Assembly (NCBI GenBank): GCA_015501585.1
Contig: JADNRY010000248.1
Location: 1 to 64,000 of the forward strand
Direction: 5' to 3'
Origin: Rhodocollybia butyracea
Lineage: Eukaryota > Basidiomycota > Agaricomycetes > Agaricales > Omphalotaceae
DNA: 64,000 nucleotides
Shown: positions 1 to 13,400 of the stretch, in pieces
Layout of the letters: every line of letters starts with the position of its first letter
Numbering within the stretch: position 1 is the stretch's first letter
Notes under the pieces: model-generated
What the model was told of the DNA's origin: nothing
The model's input: only the letters and a program-made list of their open reading frames with translations
Databases searched by the model: none
Translations under genes and position numbers: made by a program

Positions 1-1660
1 CCAGACTGACGGTGAAGGCCCTGAACGTTGCTGGTTGAAACTCAATGAGTACAAAGAGGATGGGACCTGGGTCAAGGTGGGACACCATGGATGATTACTT
101 TGGGGACCACAATTGGAGGAAGACCATGTCAATGGGTAATGAACCTTTTCATAGATTTTGTCTTTTTCTTACGTTTTCGCTTCAGTGTCACTTCTTCTAG
201 TTCAAGGTAATGAAGTTCTGAAAAAGCGTCCTGGGGCTGTAATTGCATTCAAAGGCATGAGCGAGGGTATCAAAACCTCTATCGTCAACGAGTGGCTCAA
301 GATGGTCCTGGAGTGGGAGGAAGACCAAACAAAACCTAACCCTTTGGTCACTACTATTCGGCGTAAGTACTCCCTAGCTTTCATTCTATGCTGATTGATA
401 TCTTTATCCCAGCGTTGACTTATCAAAAGGTCCGTCTTGACCTTGCGAAGAAAGACGAGCAACGTGCCAGGGATACGCCTAGACTTGTGGACATGGCGAT
501 CTCGCCGTTGCAGCTTATCGTACGAGGCCTAGAATTGGAGGAGCAACAGTAAGCTCATGGCTACGTTGTAGTACTGTAGCATTGAAGCTCACCATACCTT
601 GCTGATATTGTTACAGATGGGATTCTACTCATTTGAGTTCGCGTGCAACACCTCTCCAGCAAACCAAGATCAGAGAGTGGTCGGCAACTCTTTCGGAGGC
701 GAATTGACTCATGATTCCAGGCCCAGCATTTTCATATTCCGGCAGCATGCATCCTTTGTAATCGTGTAGTATCATCGATGGGCTCTGTCCGTGATATCTC
801 TCTGTTTCTTCCGTCAGCGGTCATGTTGGGAGGAGGACTGTGCTCTGCTGAGTTACTTGAGATTGAGTGGAAGTTGCGGGCAAGTCAAGGGTTGGACGAG
901 TTGGAAAACCTACGGAAGTATTTGCTCAGCAGGACAGCAATATTCAAGTACAAGCTGAGGTATGGCCATGGTCAGTATGACGGTCTCCGTTCTGCCAAGG
1001 CAATAGAGACCATAAGTGCAAAGATAGAGGCATGTGCTGCACGTTATCGCTTACACCATGTGGTACTAATCCAAGCCACACCATTACTGAGGTTGGGCGG
1101 AACAGAGACTGTGTTTAAAGAGTTCCGGGTTAAAGATACCCGTGGCATCGACTGTGATGCCATGGATGCCGAACATGAAGCTGAAACTGACCTTTTGTGG
1201 ATCTGGCTAGGCGAGGGCATCGATCCTAGTGATCAAGAGACAATAAACGAATGTGAGTAGCGTTTATGACTTTTAATATGCTTCTCTAACGTCATTCAAG
1301 CGCTACGGATTGCATGGTGCAAATCTCGGGCTCTGGCGCATCGCTGGCAGGAAGAGGGACTACTTGTACAGGAGGAGATGCGGAGGACTATTGAAACTTT
1401 TGAATACAAAGCTCGCGAGTGGGAGCAGCGAGGTACTTTGGCAAAAGAGATTAGGAGTCACAGTATCGGCGGACAGGTTTTGTTGGAGGATGATAGCGGT
1501 TTTGTGCAGGGTCGAGCGGCTTACACGGCTAGACAGGCCGCTATTCGCTGGAAGCTACGAGATTACTGTAACAGTACATGGTCGCAGATGTTGTCTTTGC
1601 TTAGGAGTGGCGTGGGGGATATTGGACACTGGGCATAGAACATTTAGCGTGACCCCTCAG
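1..1660 (+). pseudogene. KDZ-family transposase, C-terminal part, degraded
   Basis: This is the 3' part of a Kyakuja-Dileera-Zisupton (KDZ) DNA transposase; the gene begins upstream of the window. Family-type peptides appear in order: TDGEGPERCW near the start, then GPGSRWDTMDDYFGDHNWRK (one frame over), LELEEQQ near 530-548, LRKYLLSRTAIFKYKLRYGH near 920-970, and EEMRRTIETF followed by a charged tail ending at 1638. Introns of about 50-70 nt fit at roughly 137-186 and 549-616, and one ends just before 1300. A frameshift between about 38 and 45 and a stop near 707 break the frame, so this copy should be dead. The catalytic core is not in view. Family assignment rests on remembered KDZ C-terminal motifs. 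Confidence 0.8.
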
Positions 1661-1765
1661 GCGTGACCTGGCGTAACCCAGAAACGTAGCCCAGGCGTCA
1701 CCCTGGCGTCAGCCTGAAGTCACTCTAAGCTGGCGTAACCCTGGCGTGACCCCTTGAAGTTTGTG
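1640..1765. repeat. degenerate GCGTRACC short-period repeat, block 1
   Basis: The octamers GCGTGACC, GCGTAACC and GCGTCACC recur every 10-25 nt immediately after the KDZ stop codon. The sequence is noncoding. The same motif forms the longer block at 2490-3110, so the two blocks may be one array split by the unrelated stretch 1770-2490. Confidence 0.75.
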
Positions 1766-2022
1766 TGACCTTTGGATGACTATTATTCATTGAAGTGTCC
1801 AGCTCATGAGTGCCATTTATATAAAAGTTTAAAAGTACTATACACAGGGCAATTGTAATTTTTGAAAGCATGGTAAGTCTTCATCAACAAAACCTAACAT
1901 TTCTGAGACCTATCTTGAAAGAGGTCCCAGAGCTGGTAATTTTAGAGAATCTGGGAGGTCAGGAATCATTCTGTTAAAAATCTGAATCCCATCTGATATG
2001 TTTAGGCAATCTGGAAACTCTC

Positions 2023-2130
2023 ATCCAATCTGGAAGTTCTGGAATGGACTTCCAGATTGGATAGGAACTACCATGAGGTCCAGATTGGATGGGAACTACC
2101 ATGAGTCCCAGTTTGGACAAGGACTACCCG
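2023..2130. repeat. 15-bp-stem hairpin plus tandem 'CCAGATTGGAT' units
   Basis: Positions 2023-2037 and 2048-2062 are perfect reverse complements (15 bp) around a 10-nt loop. The right arm is then repeated in direct orientation, slightly changed, near 2080 and 2110. No gene is visible between 1770 and 2490; a 72-codon ORF at 2293-2511 has no family features. Confidence 0.7.
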
Positions 2131-2489
2131 GACTCACATAAAGGAGTCGAGTCGGTGATGCCAACACGAAGATAGATCTAGGTGAACGGTCAATGGCGGT
2201 GTCTACAAACAGAGTCACAGTTGTATGATGTTGGAGATATGAGTGGTGTTCCTAATGTTACTCGACGTTAGCGGATACATACGCATCAAAAATTGATGGA
2301 AACAATTAATCAGCGGCACTATGCCGTCTTTACCGTTCAACAGCACGTAGAGCAAGGGGGAAGTATCACTAAAATAAAAGTACTATATAACAATGATGTA
2401 TTAGTCTGTAGTGTCCCGTATGTACAATATCTAACACCAGTCTCAAATAATGAGCAAGCTGTCTACCAATCTACAGGAGTGCAATACTT

Positions 2490-3110
2490 AGACTGTGTAA
2501 CCCTGGCGTGACCTCTGAAATATGTAGTGTAACTTTTTACTCCAATTAGCGTGACCTTTCTTATATCTGGCGTAACCTTTGTGCTATTTAGCGTGACCTT
2601 TACTATATTTGGCGTAACCCTTGTGCTATTTAGCGTAACCTTGTACTACATTTAGCGTCCCCCGGCGTAACCTTATGTGCATTTAGCGTAACCTTGGAGT
2701 GTCCTTTGGTATATTTAGTGTGACCATTGCTATATTGAGCATGACCTTTCCTACATTGAGCATGACCTTTCCTACATTTAGCGTAACCTTTTAACATACT
2801 ACTTAGCGTGACCTTTCAAGGACTTAGCACAAACTTGGAGGCTGTAGTTAGCACAACCCTGTCATTGGAGCTAATGGCACCCATCATTAGCAATGTCTCA
2901 TGAAAATAACTAATAAAGAGATAGTGTGTATTCAAAGCTAAGTAGATATATAATAGAGCTGTATGGAGGCCAAAAGAACTTGTCAAATGAGGGGTATTCA
3001 ACATAAAGATAGCCTGACCATAAATCTAACAGGCGTAACCCGGCGTCACCCAGCGTCACCCAGCGTCACCCCCACGCTAGGGTGACGCTAAATGCTAATG
3101 GCCCATTGGA
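2490..3110. repeat. degenerate GCGTRACC array, block 2
   Basis: About twenty copies of a roughly 25-30 nt unit of the type TTTAGCGTRACCTTTNNTA, with drifting spacers. The end near 3030-3095 carries tighter GCGTCACCCA copies, the last inverted. The phrase TTGGACACTGG(G)CATAG occurs at both outer ends, near 1622 and 3104, which suggests the two blocks delimit one element. After it, 3110-3250 holds two copies of a 50-nt unit containing CTAGCGTAGAATCG. Confidence 0.7.
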
Positions 3111-3289
3111 CACTGGCATAGCATCGTTGTTGAATATACAATCGGACACTGGCTCAGACTCGTTTACTAGCGTAGAATCGTTTTTTTGAACATACATGGG
3201 CACTGGGTCAGACTTGTTTACTAGCGTAGAATCGTTTTTTAGACATACAAATATAAGTATGTGTTAAAAGTTGATGATCTTATCTTGTT

Positions 3290-3585
3290 ATGTCATCTAT
3301 ACGTTCGTGGATTCATGCCGTAACGAAACCAGAATATTTTCTGCTTTCATTACATTACTTACATACATCCCATGTGACACATTCTTTTAATTGTATTTTA
3401 CATATATTGACACCTCAGCGTCGTTCTACCACTGTCGCTGAGGTTAGTACTCACATTCTTTATTTCTTGTACTTATTACTGACTATGTACCTAGAACTCT
3501 CTTTTATTTCAATAGGTACATAATACAGCGTCGTTCTACCACTGTCGCTGAGAACTCTCTTTTATTTCAATAGTTTCAATAGTAT
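3290..3585 (+). repeat. LTR-like repeat with intron-containing and intron-less tandem copies
   Basis: Two copies of a segment P (CAGCGTCGTTCTACC...GTCGCTGAG, itself an 8-bp-stem hairpin in the first copy) are each followed by a segment Q (AACTCTCTTTTATTTCAATAG). In the first copy, P and Q are separated by a 52-nt insert starting GTTAGT, carrying TTACTGAC and ending CCTAG, which is a textbook fungal intron. In the second copy, P joins Q directly. The copia LTR at 40155-40501 has the same layout with unrelated sequence. I read this as a solo or partial LTR of another copia-like family. Its outer ends and a TSD are not resolved. Confidence 0.5.
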
Positions 3586-3599
3586 GGCTTAAAATAGTA

Positions 3600-4790
3600 A
3601 TCTCATGTTATGTCATTTTGTGCTGATGATCAGATCAATTGATCTCTAACCTACCAGAAAAAGGAACAGCGTCGGGATCCTGACATGCCCTACTACCTCC
3701 TACTACCCAGGGATTTTATCAAGGGAGCGCAAATAGCAACAAGACGTGGAGTGGGCTTATAACAACAGTGGCAATATCTCTATGCCTTGCTGTAACAAGA
3801 GAATATAAATTATCCGATATTTGGGATTAGCAAGTTTGCTAATATATGGAGGGTGTCGTAGGTTGGTTGTACAGGTCATGCTGGGAAGGGTGTAGGCTGC
3901 ACATGAGTAGGCTGGGCCAGATGTGTCACTGCATGGAGATTGCGAAAATCCTGTACTGTCCAAATAATGTCTGCAAAAAAGTCATGTGTATTACACCTAA
4001 TTTCATCTTCGAGAGCATTCTTCCAGGTGCAAAGGTATTCTTGAAGCCTGAACGGTGCAAAGTCCTCGACTGCAAAAATAAGGAGAGTTTTCAAGGCCGT
4101 GTTGGTGAGAGCATATGCCAATTCAGCATTAAGTACTTGAATACCCTAGAATGAAACATGAACGTCTATAAAACCAGAAAGAAAATAGTAATCCTCGTGC
4201 CAGCGTAGTCACTTCCCATGAGGATCATCAAAAGAAAAATACTGTGAGGTGTCACAGGCCTTTCATTGCCTCTGGAGAGATCTTTGGTAGAGAAAAAAGC
4301 AACTGTGTCAAAATCTTGGAAGAATTTTGCACATTATTATTTTTCAAGGATTAGCCAGTAGTGGACTAGTGGGGATTGCCATAAATGGCAGGTCCGAGTT
4401 CTTACCATTGGATGAACTATTGATGTTCTTGGTTTCAACTTGTGTAGCTCTGAGTAGTGGGATTCAATCAAGCAATACAATAATATCATGATTCTATTAC
4501 TCTAAATATAGAGTAACATATCCATGCATATTGTTGGTACCTTATTATACAACCACACAAACTCATTTGCTATCTTAGATGTATTATATCATGGTTTATA
4601 GACAAAGAGCTTTCAAGGTTTTGCATATATGCAACTGCTTGATATCCATTCCACTGAGTGATGTCCTTGATTTGTGTCAGTTGACCCTCATAGGAGCAAT
4701 TTCTTCCAGTGGAAATTCCATCATGAAACCATACCATACTATCAGGAGTGACAATTCTGGAAATAAAATGATCTTTGCCAGTAGATAAGG
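3600..4790. other. no recognisable gene
   Basis: Only short AT-rich ORFs occur here on either strand, for example 3846-4154 and its antisense. None has a recognisable motif or a convincing intron structure. Confidence 0.6.
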
Positions 4791-4799
4791 ATGGACACA

Positions 4800-4985
4800 A
4801 GTCCCGGCCCCAGTAACCGGCGAGCGGGAGCACAGGTAACCGGGGTAGAAATAGTCTGACCTGTGACCGTAATGAAACCCGTGGGAACCGGTACCAGGAC
4901 CCACGGGTATTTAAGCAGGTATACCTGCAGTTACCGTCGACCTGCACAGAGCCGGTATACCTCCAGGTACCGGTTACACACTGGC
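4800..4985. repeat. cluster of GGTACC/CCGG palindromes
   Basis: This small island is GC-rich compared with its AT-rich flanks. Visible structures are CCCGTGGG pairing with CCCACGGG across 14 nt, the 14-nt perfect palindrome GCAGGTATACCTGC, and CCGGTA pairing with TACCGG. Repeated GTAACCGG/CCGGTTAC words lie at both ends. It may be a degraded MITE; a TSD is not visible. Confidence 0.5.
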
Positions 4986-4989
4986 CAGC

Positions 4990-7500
4990 TGTAAAGCACT
5001 TGCACAAGGTTCTTGCACATGTACAACATTTGTGCACATGCATATATCCCCTGTGCACGCAATGTATAATGAAGAGATGTGTGTACTACCTATCTTGTAC
5101 AAGCAATTACCAATGAATCAAGTACTGGGCAGTTCAATATAAATAATATCCCAAGTCTTGCCAGACGCAGACCACTTTTAGCAGTCCAAATTCATCACTA
5201 AAAGTGAGCATTTATTGTATGGATAAACTGTAAGAGCCCTGACTCTTAATGCCTCAGACCATGAGCAAGATCTCATTCTATTAGAGAAATAGACCGAAAC
5301 GAGTAGGTGGTACGAGGATAAGAGTAGACTAATTATGTAATATCGGCGCTAATGGCAATGAACGTGCCGTAGGCGTTACATAAACACAGGTACAGTCACC
5401 AACACCTATCACCACCACCTATCACCACCACTTACAAGCTCAAAAAAAATTTCTACAGTACCCCCAACATACCCTCTAATGACTTCACTCCAGGGGGTGA
5501 GCAAACCACTATGGCCAGGCATGACCTTGATTTTGGGCCCTAAGAATTTTTTTGACCCCCCCCTCCCTCCGCTCCTTATACAGAAAAATTTTCCCACCCC
5601 TCACCGCCGGCATCTGGTCAGCCCAGACGTTGCCCACAGGCTCTACTCCACATGTATTGATAGTGTTTTGTTCATCCCTTAATAGATCAGAGCAGTATTA
5701 TGCCTCAATCAGTATGAATGGCTGCAGTATGGAAAGTGTCTGGGGATATTCTAGAGCACTGACAGTGCCAAAACCCAGTGTTTGGCCCATGATAATGGTA
5801 TTTTTGATGGTTCATAGCTGAATTTGCATCAGAAGGGTGTATAAAGCAGCCACAGGCCATTTAAACACTACAAGAACACCATGATGTAGGGTTAAACTTT
5901 TCGGCCATAAGCTAACTTTTGACCCCCCCCACTGCGGGGTTTACTCGATAATCCGGCCCGGAAAACTTTGAGAAAACGCAAGGATTAAGTGTCAATACTC
6001 TTGACTATTCTTGAACGGAATTTTCTAAATAAGTACAAATCAATTCTGTAATTATTACTCTGGGCATAGTCAAGGATTTTTCAAACTAGCTCTTGTACAA
6101 TCTTGGAATTATTATATTGAATAACTCTCTTTGGAAAACTACAAGTATCCTACCCCAGAATATCTTAGGAAATTTTTTCATAAAGTGACTTAAAATATAG
6201 CAAGAATATTTAAACTAATCTCCACATAGGTCCAGATTATCACTGACAATTTTACCTAAAGATTACCCTGAGGTTACCATGAGATTATTGAAAATATTCT
6301 TATAGTAAGAGGAACTGGAAAACTAAAGATTTTATTGGAATAATCCCCGCATGGAAAACATGAGGTTTTTTTAAATGAACTGGCTCGGATTATACGTACC
6401 AGATGTCGAGACGTCGATGATGTCTAGACATCGGGATGTCTTGCAGTTGAAACGTCTTGGACGTCGGGATGCATGACATCTGCGCGTGACAGTGGTTTAT
6501 CGCGGGAAAGTCGGGATGTCGGGATTGACGGGTGTTTGCGTTAGACCGTCAAATGGAAAATAGATAGATGCTTAGAGGCCATGGATGATTTGCAATGGAG
6601 AGGGGAAGGGTGAGGTTTGTGTTCAAATTTGCGGTGTTTCCAGAGGTGCCAGATCCACCATACGCATACGCGAAGGAGAACTGGCGCATAATTCAATGAG
6701 GATAGAAAGGGGGACATAGCCATAGAGTAGGAGCGCGAGAATCATGTTGTCGAAAGAGATTTCCAGGGCTTTTGTAGAATCTATAGGGGTAGATTCTTGT
6801 TGGGGGTGGGGACGGAATCGAGACCGTTTCTGAGCTGGTTCCTCTCCTAAGTCATTGTTATCTAGTGTCTGGCGATTATCACGCATCTTCCCCGAGTCTG
6901 GGATGCACCAAAGGGTGTGGATGGTGAGGTAGGTCCCAACCTTTGTGAAAACAGAAGATTTGTTGACGATGTCAGCCCGAGGAATGGGTCAGCCTGAGTG
7001 TTTTTGTACGTGGCGTGAAGTTTTCCAATCCTCTCCAGTGAGAGCTGTGTTGGAAGAGAGCCTGAAGGTAGCTACATGATGTGATGTGACGAGAGAGTTA
7101 GAAGAAAACAGTGTGATGAGAAGCTGAAGCAAAGTCAAATCGGTCGCAAGTATGGCGCCGCTGTACATCGTCGCCTGGCTCGTCCTAGCTCGCAATCTGA
7201 ATAACGGGTACTATGGGAGGATTTGTCGGGATCTCGGTTATAGGATCTCGATATTGAGCGACTTTGCCTTACACGGATGAAGAAGTAGCTGGATTTTGGA
7301 ATAATTACATCTAGATACAAGCACAAGATCTTCTGATACATACAACTAGATCCCACTGGACACTATTCAGTAAGCACAATCTCAAGATCAAAGAAAGCGC
7401 ACATACAAGTTCATTTAACGCGTGAGGCAATCAAAAATTGGTTTAACGACGCCAAAGATCTGAGCGGCACCGAAAGTTAGCAGTTTGCTATGTCACCTTC
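4990..7500. other. intergenic, no confident gene
   Basis: The region holds C-rich runs near 5560 and 5925, a TCACCACCACCTA repeat near 5400-5430, and a degenerate GACGTCGGGATG repeat at 6395-6530. A minus-strand ORF at 6623-6886 (87 codons, hydrophilic start then a hydrophobic patch) could be an exon, but I recognise nothing in it. Confidence 0.5.
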
Positions 7501-9785
7501 CACCTATATCCTTGTTAGTCGAGTTTTCGCTTCGAAAGCAGAAAAATTACATGAGATACAGGTGGTTCTGGGCCTGTCAATGCAGACAGCTTTGAGCTCT
7601 AGATGTAATAAAGACTCTACACATGAGAAACCAGTTGGAAGAAAAAAAGGAGAGATATGTATATAGTACCTGTTTGTCTTCTCCATCTTACCGTCTTCCG
7701 CCACAGTATGCAGCGGTTCACGTTCAGGCATCGATGTTGATGCTCTCGATACCTTTGCCAAAAGTTTATGGTCATACCAAATTTGAGAATCAAGTCATTG
7801 AAAATTGTAAGGCCTTCATAAAGCGCATAGATTACGCCTCTTCCATCTGATTTGGAGACTGGTCGCTGTCAGCGTTTGCGAATCAACTGTCGGACTAGGC
7901 GAGTGCGACGATGAGTCATGAGAAAAACTGTCCCAGATGAAGCACGAGATGAGGCCAAATAATCAGCAACGAAGCTGAAGTGATTAGTCAGAGAGTGATC
8001 AAAAAGCTTAAAGAGCGATAACATTTTCCGGAAATACTACAATCGGTGGTAATTACAGCGCAAGAGGCTTATTGAAAGCACAAACACAAGGAATAATATT
8101 TGAAAAGATGACTTGCTCTTTGATGAACAGCCAATCACTTGTTCCATCCAACACCTCTAAAATCATGCTAGAGCTTCTGGAGTCCAGGTACTCATCGTAG
8201 ATCCAACAACCCCTAGGACCGCTGCATCTCATCCCTCTCATCTACCAGAACCTCACCTACAACTCAACTTCTAGCTCATCAAGTAGTTTCCGCTGCTCCT
8301 CATAGTTTGCATCATCGTAGCAAATTTCCATTCCCTCAATGGCCTCCTTCGCTGAACATTGGCACTTCTTCCAGTCTGTCGACCTACCCATCCCCGGCTC
8401 CTCTTCCTTCCCTTCCACTTCTGGAGGCACTGCAACGGGTACACCCGCTCCAACAACCACAACCAAAACGCTATACTCCTCGATGTGTTTCGCAGCTCTC
8501 ATCAACATCTCTACCCACCCATTCAAACCAAATACTCGATATCCCCATCATCTCAAGTTTTTCTTGTCCTACGACTTGCTTATTCGGATCACACCGGGAT
8601 CGCAGCCTGAGTTCCACCGAGGAAACATTTCGATATTCAGTATTCATCGTCTGTGAGGGCCTGCTAAACGGAGTCGTAGGGGAACACCTGGAGGGACAGT
8701 CAGATAGTAGTCGAGGTGATTGAGGTGATAATGGACAGAATAGTGAAGGGTTATCAATAGAAAGCTTATGCCGGAATAGCAATGAGAGTGTTTGGAGTAG
8801 TCTGAGTAGATGGAGCGGAAGAGAGAGTAGGTGTGTTCAGAGCTGAGTATCCTTTTCTTTGTATCCTCTTGTCTGCTCAGACCAGCACGATCTTTGCCAC
8901 AGACGCAGGCTTCAAAGAAAATCCCCATTATACACATCCGATTCCATATTGACCAAGACGAGATCTGTTCAAGCAGGATATCAATATTGATACGGAGCCT
9001 ACGCAGGCCCCTTTCAATTCCTCATCCTCGACCGTTGGCGACGACTGTTGCCTACAGTTTGCCATGCCGTCAAGGATTGCGTCACCCATTGACAAAAACT
9101 TCACTCAGCACTCCTTCACCTTCCTTCAGACACGCTCGCTCCCTTATCTGTACCAACCCTGCATCCTCGACTTGCTCCGCCTGAGGACCCGCGATTGTCC
9201 TCCGCTTACATCTGGTACGAGCTGTGGCATTTTGTTGGAACTGTCCCCAATCTCAATCCACAAAGACGGCAGCACTTCCCCGTCCAGTAGGGTTAACATA
9301 TCCATGATAACCCCACCTGCTGTATCCTTATTATGGTTTGTTAATCCTCCACCTTCAACGTTGCCTGGACATCCGGTAAGACCTCTCCCAAGAACATCCA
9401 CCTTCACCTCTTGCTTTCATTCTTCCATTGGGTTGTGTCCTTTCTGAGGTCGTGGATCGCTCCAACTCGCCTCTCCCGGTAATGCTACTCCGTTTGTCAT
9501 CCTGAATTCCTTGGATGTTGGACCCCCTTCAGTCTCCGTATCTCTTGGAATTTTCCCCTTTGTTCTTGCTTCTCGAGATGTGGAACGTCAGCTGGAATCG
9601 CTCGCTCTCGTCATCTCGTCATCAAGTGATGGACAGGTCAGTCGGGTTGAGATCATCGAAAAGCTAGTATATCTGCGTGTCCAATACGCCGAGCTACCTA
9701 ATGTACCGTATGTATAGTCTAACGGTGATGCATAACCAAACAGGGTCCAAAAGATAACAAACGTATCCACTTACACCAAGTGGCT
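7500..9785. other. weak coding signals only
   Basis: Both strands carry overlapping ORFs of 80-140 codons. The most protein-like are minus 8257-8526 (ends in an acidic tail) and minus 9144-9407. Serine/proline-rich plus-strand ORFs around 8307-8723 and 9064-9447 look like the antisense of these. No start, intron chain or family could be established; this may be a decayed minus-strand gene. Confidence 0.35.
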
Positions 9786-9794
9786 GGGAAAATT

Positions 9795-10215
9795 GATACC
9801 TTGGTTATGCGCTGTCGATGATATCGAGTTCCTATTCGGACACAAAATACAACAAGCATGAATCAGTACCACATACAGTACGTGATAAATGGATAAAGGC
9901 CGACCACGCCTGAGCGTACCATGAGAAAAGTGCAAGCGATCCAGTATCCATCCAAAGTTGTCAAGAAACGCAATACTTGCTGAACTGTCCAGTGTTGCAT
10001 GAAATCCGAAGTTCAAGTCCAGGTCCCGGTGAGAGAAGGCAAGGACATGTATGGCAAAAGAAAGTTGTTCAAAAGACCCAAGTCTTACTCGAGTCTAATG
10101 ATCAGAGTGGATGAGAGTGGAACAGCGTAAGCGCTTATCCTGCTTGATTTACGGCTCTTTTTGGACCGGAAATTTGATCATGTGCGTGGTTGTCCGTGTT
10201 ATCTTTAATCTAATC
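9795..10215. repeat. dispersed repeat, copy 1
   Basis: This segment is clearly related to 19870-20262. Shared blocks include AAAGTTGTTCAAAAGACC, CTTACTCGAGTCTAATGA, GGACCGGAAATTTGATCATG and TGCTGAACTGTCCA in the same order and spacing. No coding potential is shared, so it is probably a noncoding transposon piece or LTR. Direction is unknown. Confidence 0.65.
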
Positions 10216-10423
10216 ACTAATGTGTGGTCAAAGTGTTGTATATCAACCTTGAAAAATCCAAGTCCTACCTTCCTACACCCTAGACAAACCTCACCATTAT
10301 GCCTCTCCCAACAGCTTATCGACGGCAGAGTTAAACATACCGCCAGGACTTCCATCTTCGTGAATTTCATTTCTTTATCCCCTCATTCCGAATTTGATCC
10401 CCTCAGAGTTCACCCATTGCAGG

Positions 10424-13400
10424 AGCATTATTTAAATACCCCCAGTATCTGTTGTGGAGATTATGATAATAAACCCAGTAAGCTACTGTACAGTAAGAGT
10501 GTAGGGGCATTTTAATCCCTCTGTGTTCGCATTTGATGAGGTCATGTGACTCGTTCGTTGCAGCTTTTGGGTGGCTGGACGAAAATAGGTTATTTATGGG
10601 CCTATTTAGGCAATTTCTGGGATGGTAGCTAGCCCAAAAAAGACTATATATAATGTATTAATATTTGAGCACTACTCCGAGGTGGATTAGGCACCATAAG
10701 GGGATGGATTCATCGAAAAAATCTAGATGACGTTCGGTCAAAGCTGGCTGAGCATTACCAAATTGGGTAATGCCATCAAAACAGTAAAAGCGGCCTAAAA
10801 AGCCTGCTTCTACATGGATATTCCGCCCTATAAGAGTGTAGATAGTATCTTTACATATATAATAGGTCCCTGAAGCGAAATTACAGCGATAGCTGCGGTC
10901 AAAGCTGTTTTATTACCATATTTAGAATGCCAGCAAAGCGGCCTAAAAGCTTGTTTATGCATGGGTATCCTACCTAATAGCAGTCTATACAGTGTTTATA
11001 GATGTACAGTAGGCACCTAAAGCGAAATTAAAGCAGGTATATGGTGTAATAGTAGCATTGCTTCGATGTTTGGGTCTGTGGCTGTGTTGTAAAAAATCGA
11101 AATAAAAGTAGGGATGTTTAATATACTAGTGGTACAGGCATGGTCTCTGCATATATATATATGCCTGAAGCAAAATCAGAGCATTCTATGAAGAGAATAG
11201 ACTGTAATTGCCTGCTCTAGGCCGGAGGAGGTCAAAGCTGTATGACCAAATAGGGAAATCTATGATTACATACAGGTGGTGTTGAGTCGAAGTTGGGCTC
11301 AGTAATGGCGTGGCCTCTCAAGGTCTGAGGTCTGGAATACATATCTGAGTGCTGTAGTATACTAGCTACGCCCTCCAGGTGTTATATTTGACAATATGTG
11401 GGCAGGAATATGTACATGGAGTGATCAATGGTGAGTAACCATCAAAATTCGCATTTTTGAGGAATTAAATACTAATAATGAGTGTCTAAGCGCAGGTAGG
11501 ACCTCAAACCTCGGTAGGTATACTCTCCAACATAGTATACACTCGATCCGTGTCCAAGAACCATTTATATGGCACCAGATGCGATGGTATACACTGATCT
11601 TTATTGATTTTCTGTCAAAACTCGATTTTTTGAGGAATTATCATGGAATATTGGGCCTTAAGAGTAGCCAGGGGGCTAAGACGTCGTATATAGACTGTAC
11701 TATATAGTATTAGTCTTTTCCATATGCAAGAACGATTTATGCAGCACCTGAAGCGATGGTATTCCCTGATCTGTATGGATTCTGCCAAAAAATGCGATTT
11801 TCAGGAAATAAAACAGGCATAGAGTGTGCTATACACCTCAGACTATGCTCAAACTTGGATAATCATGTATTCGAATCATATAGAGGCCCTCCAGACCAAA
11901 ATGTTTGAGTATGTACATCTCAATGTCACGATCTGAACTTTGAGCCAAGTAGAGATATCCTAGTGTGCACTTACAACAGTATCGTTCCATGGAGGTACCC
12001 AGATGTGGATATAACACCTGGTCGTCATTGAATTCGATTCGAAGACATTTTTCCCAAGTTTTTAGTATGATCTGAGACTTGTAGCACACTCTATGCCTAT
12101 TTTATTTCCTGAAAATCGCATTTTTTGGCAGAATCCATACAGATCAGGGAATACCATCGCTTCAGGTGCTGCATAAATCGTTCTTGCATATGGAAAAAGA
12201 CTAATACTATATAGTACAGTCTATATACGACGTCTTAGCCCCCTGGCTACTCTTAAGGCCCCAATATTCCATGATAATTCCTCAAAAAATCGAGTTTTGA
12301 CAGAAAATCAATAAAGATCAGTGTATACCATCGCATCTGGTGCCATATAAATGGTTCTTGGACATGGATCGAGTGTATACTATGTTGGAGAGTATACCTA
12401 CCGAGGTTTGAGGTCCTACCTGCGCTTAGACACTCATTATTAGTATTTAATTCCTCAAAAATGCGAATTTTGATGGTTACTCACCATTGATCACTCCATG
12501 TACATATTCCTGCCCACATATTGTCAAATATAACACCTGGAGGGCGTAGCTAGTATACTACAGCACTCAGATATGTATTCCAGACCTCAGACCTTGAGAG
12601 GCCACGCCATTACTGAGCCCAACTTCGACTCAACACCACCTGTATGTAATCATAGATTTCCCTATTTGGTCATACAGCTTTGACCTCCTCCGGCCTAGAG
12701 CAGGCAATTACAGTTTATTCTCTTCATAGAATGCTCTGATTTTGCTTCAGGCATATATATATTATGCAGAGACCATGCCTGTACCACTAGTATATTAAAC
12801 ATCCCTACTTTTATTTCGATTTTTTACAACACAGCCACAGACCCAAACATCGAAGCAATGCTACTATTACACCATATACCTGCTTTAATTTCGCTTTAGG
12901 TGCCTACTGTACATCTATAAACACTGTATAGACTGCTATTAGGTAGGATACCCATGCATAAACAAGCTTTTAGGCCGCTTTGCTGGCATTCTAAATATGG
13001 TAATAAAACAGCTTTGACCGCAGCTATCGCTGTAATTTCGCTTCAGGGACCTATTATATATGTAAAGATACTATCTACACTCTTATAGGGCGGAATATCC
13101 ATGTAGAAGCAGGCTTTTTAGGCCGCTTTTACTGTTTTGATGGCATTACCCAATTTGGTAATGCTCAGCCAGCTTTGACCGAACGTCATCTAGATTTTTC
13201 GATGAAATCCATCCCCTTATGGTGCCTAATCCACCTCGGAGTAGTGCTCAAATATTAATACATTATATATAGTCTTTTTTGGGCTAGCTACCATCCCAGA
13301 AATTGCCTAAATAGGCCCATAAATAACCTATTTTCGTCCAGCCACCCAAAAGCTGCAACGAACGAGTCACATGACCTCATCAAATGCGAACACAGAGGGA

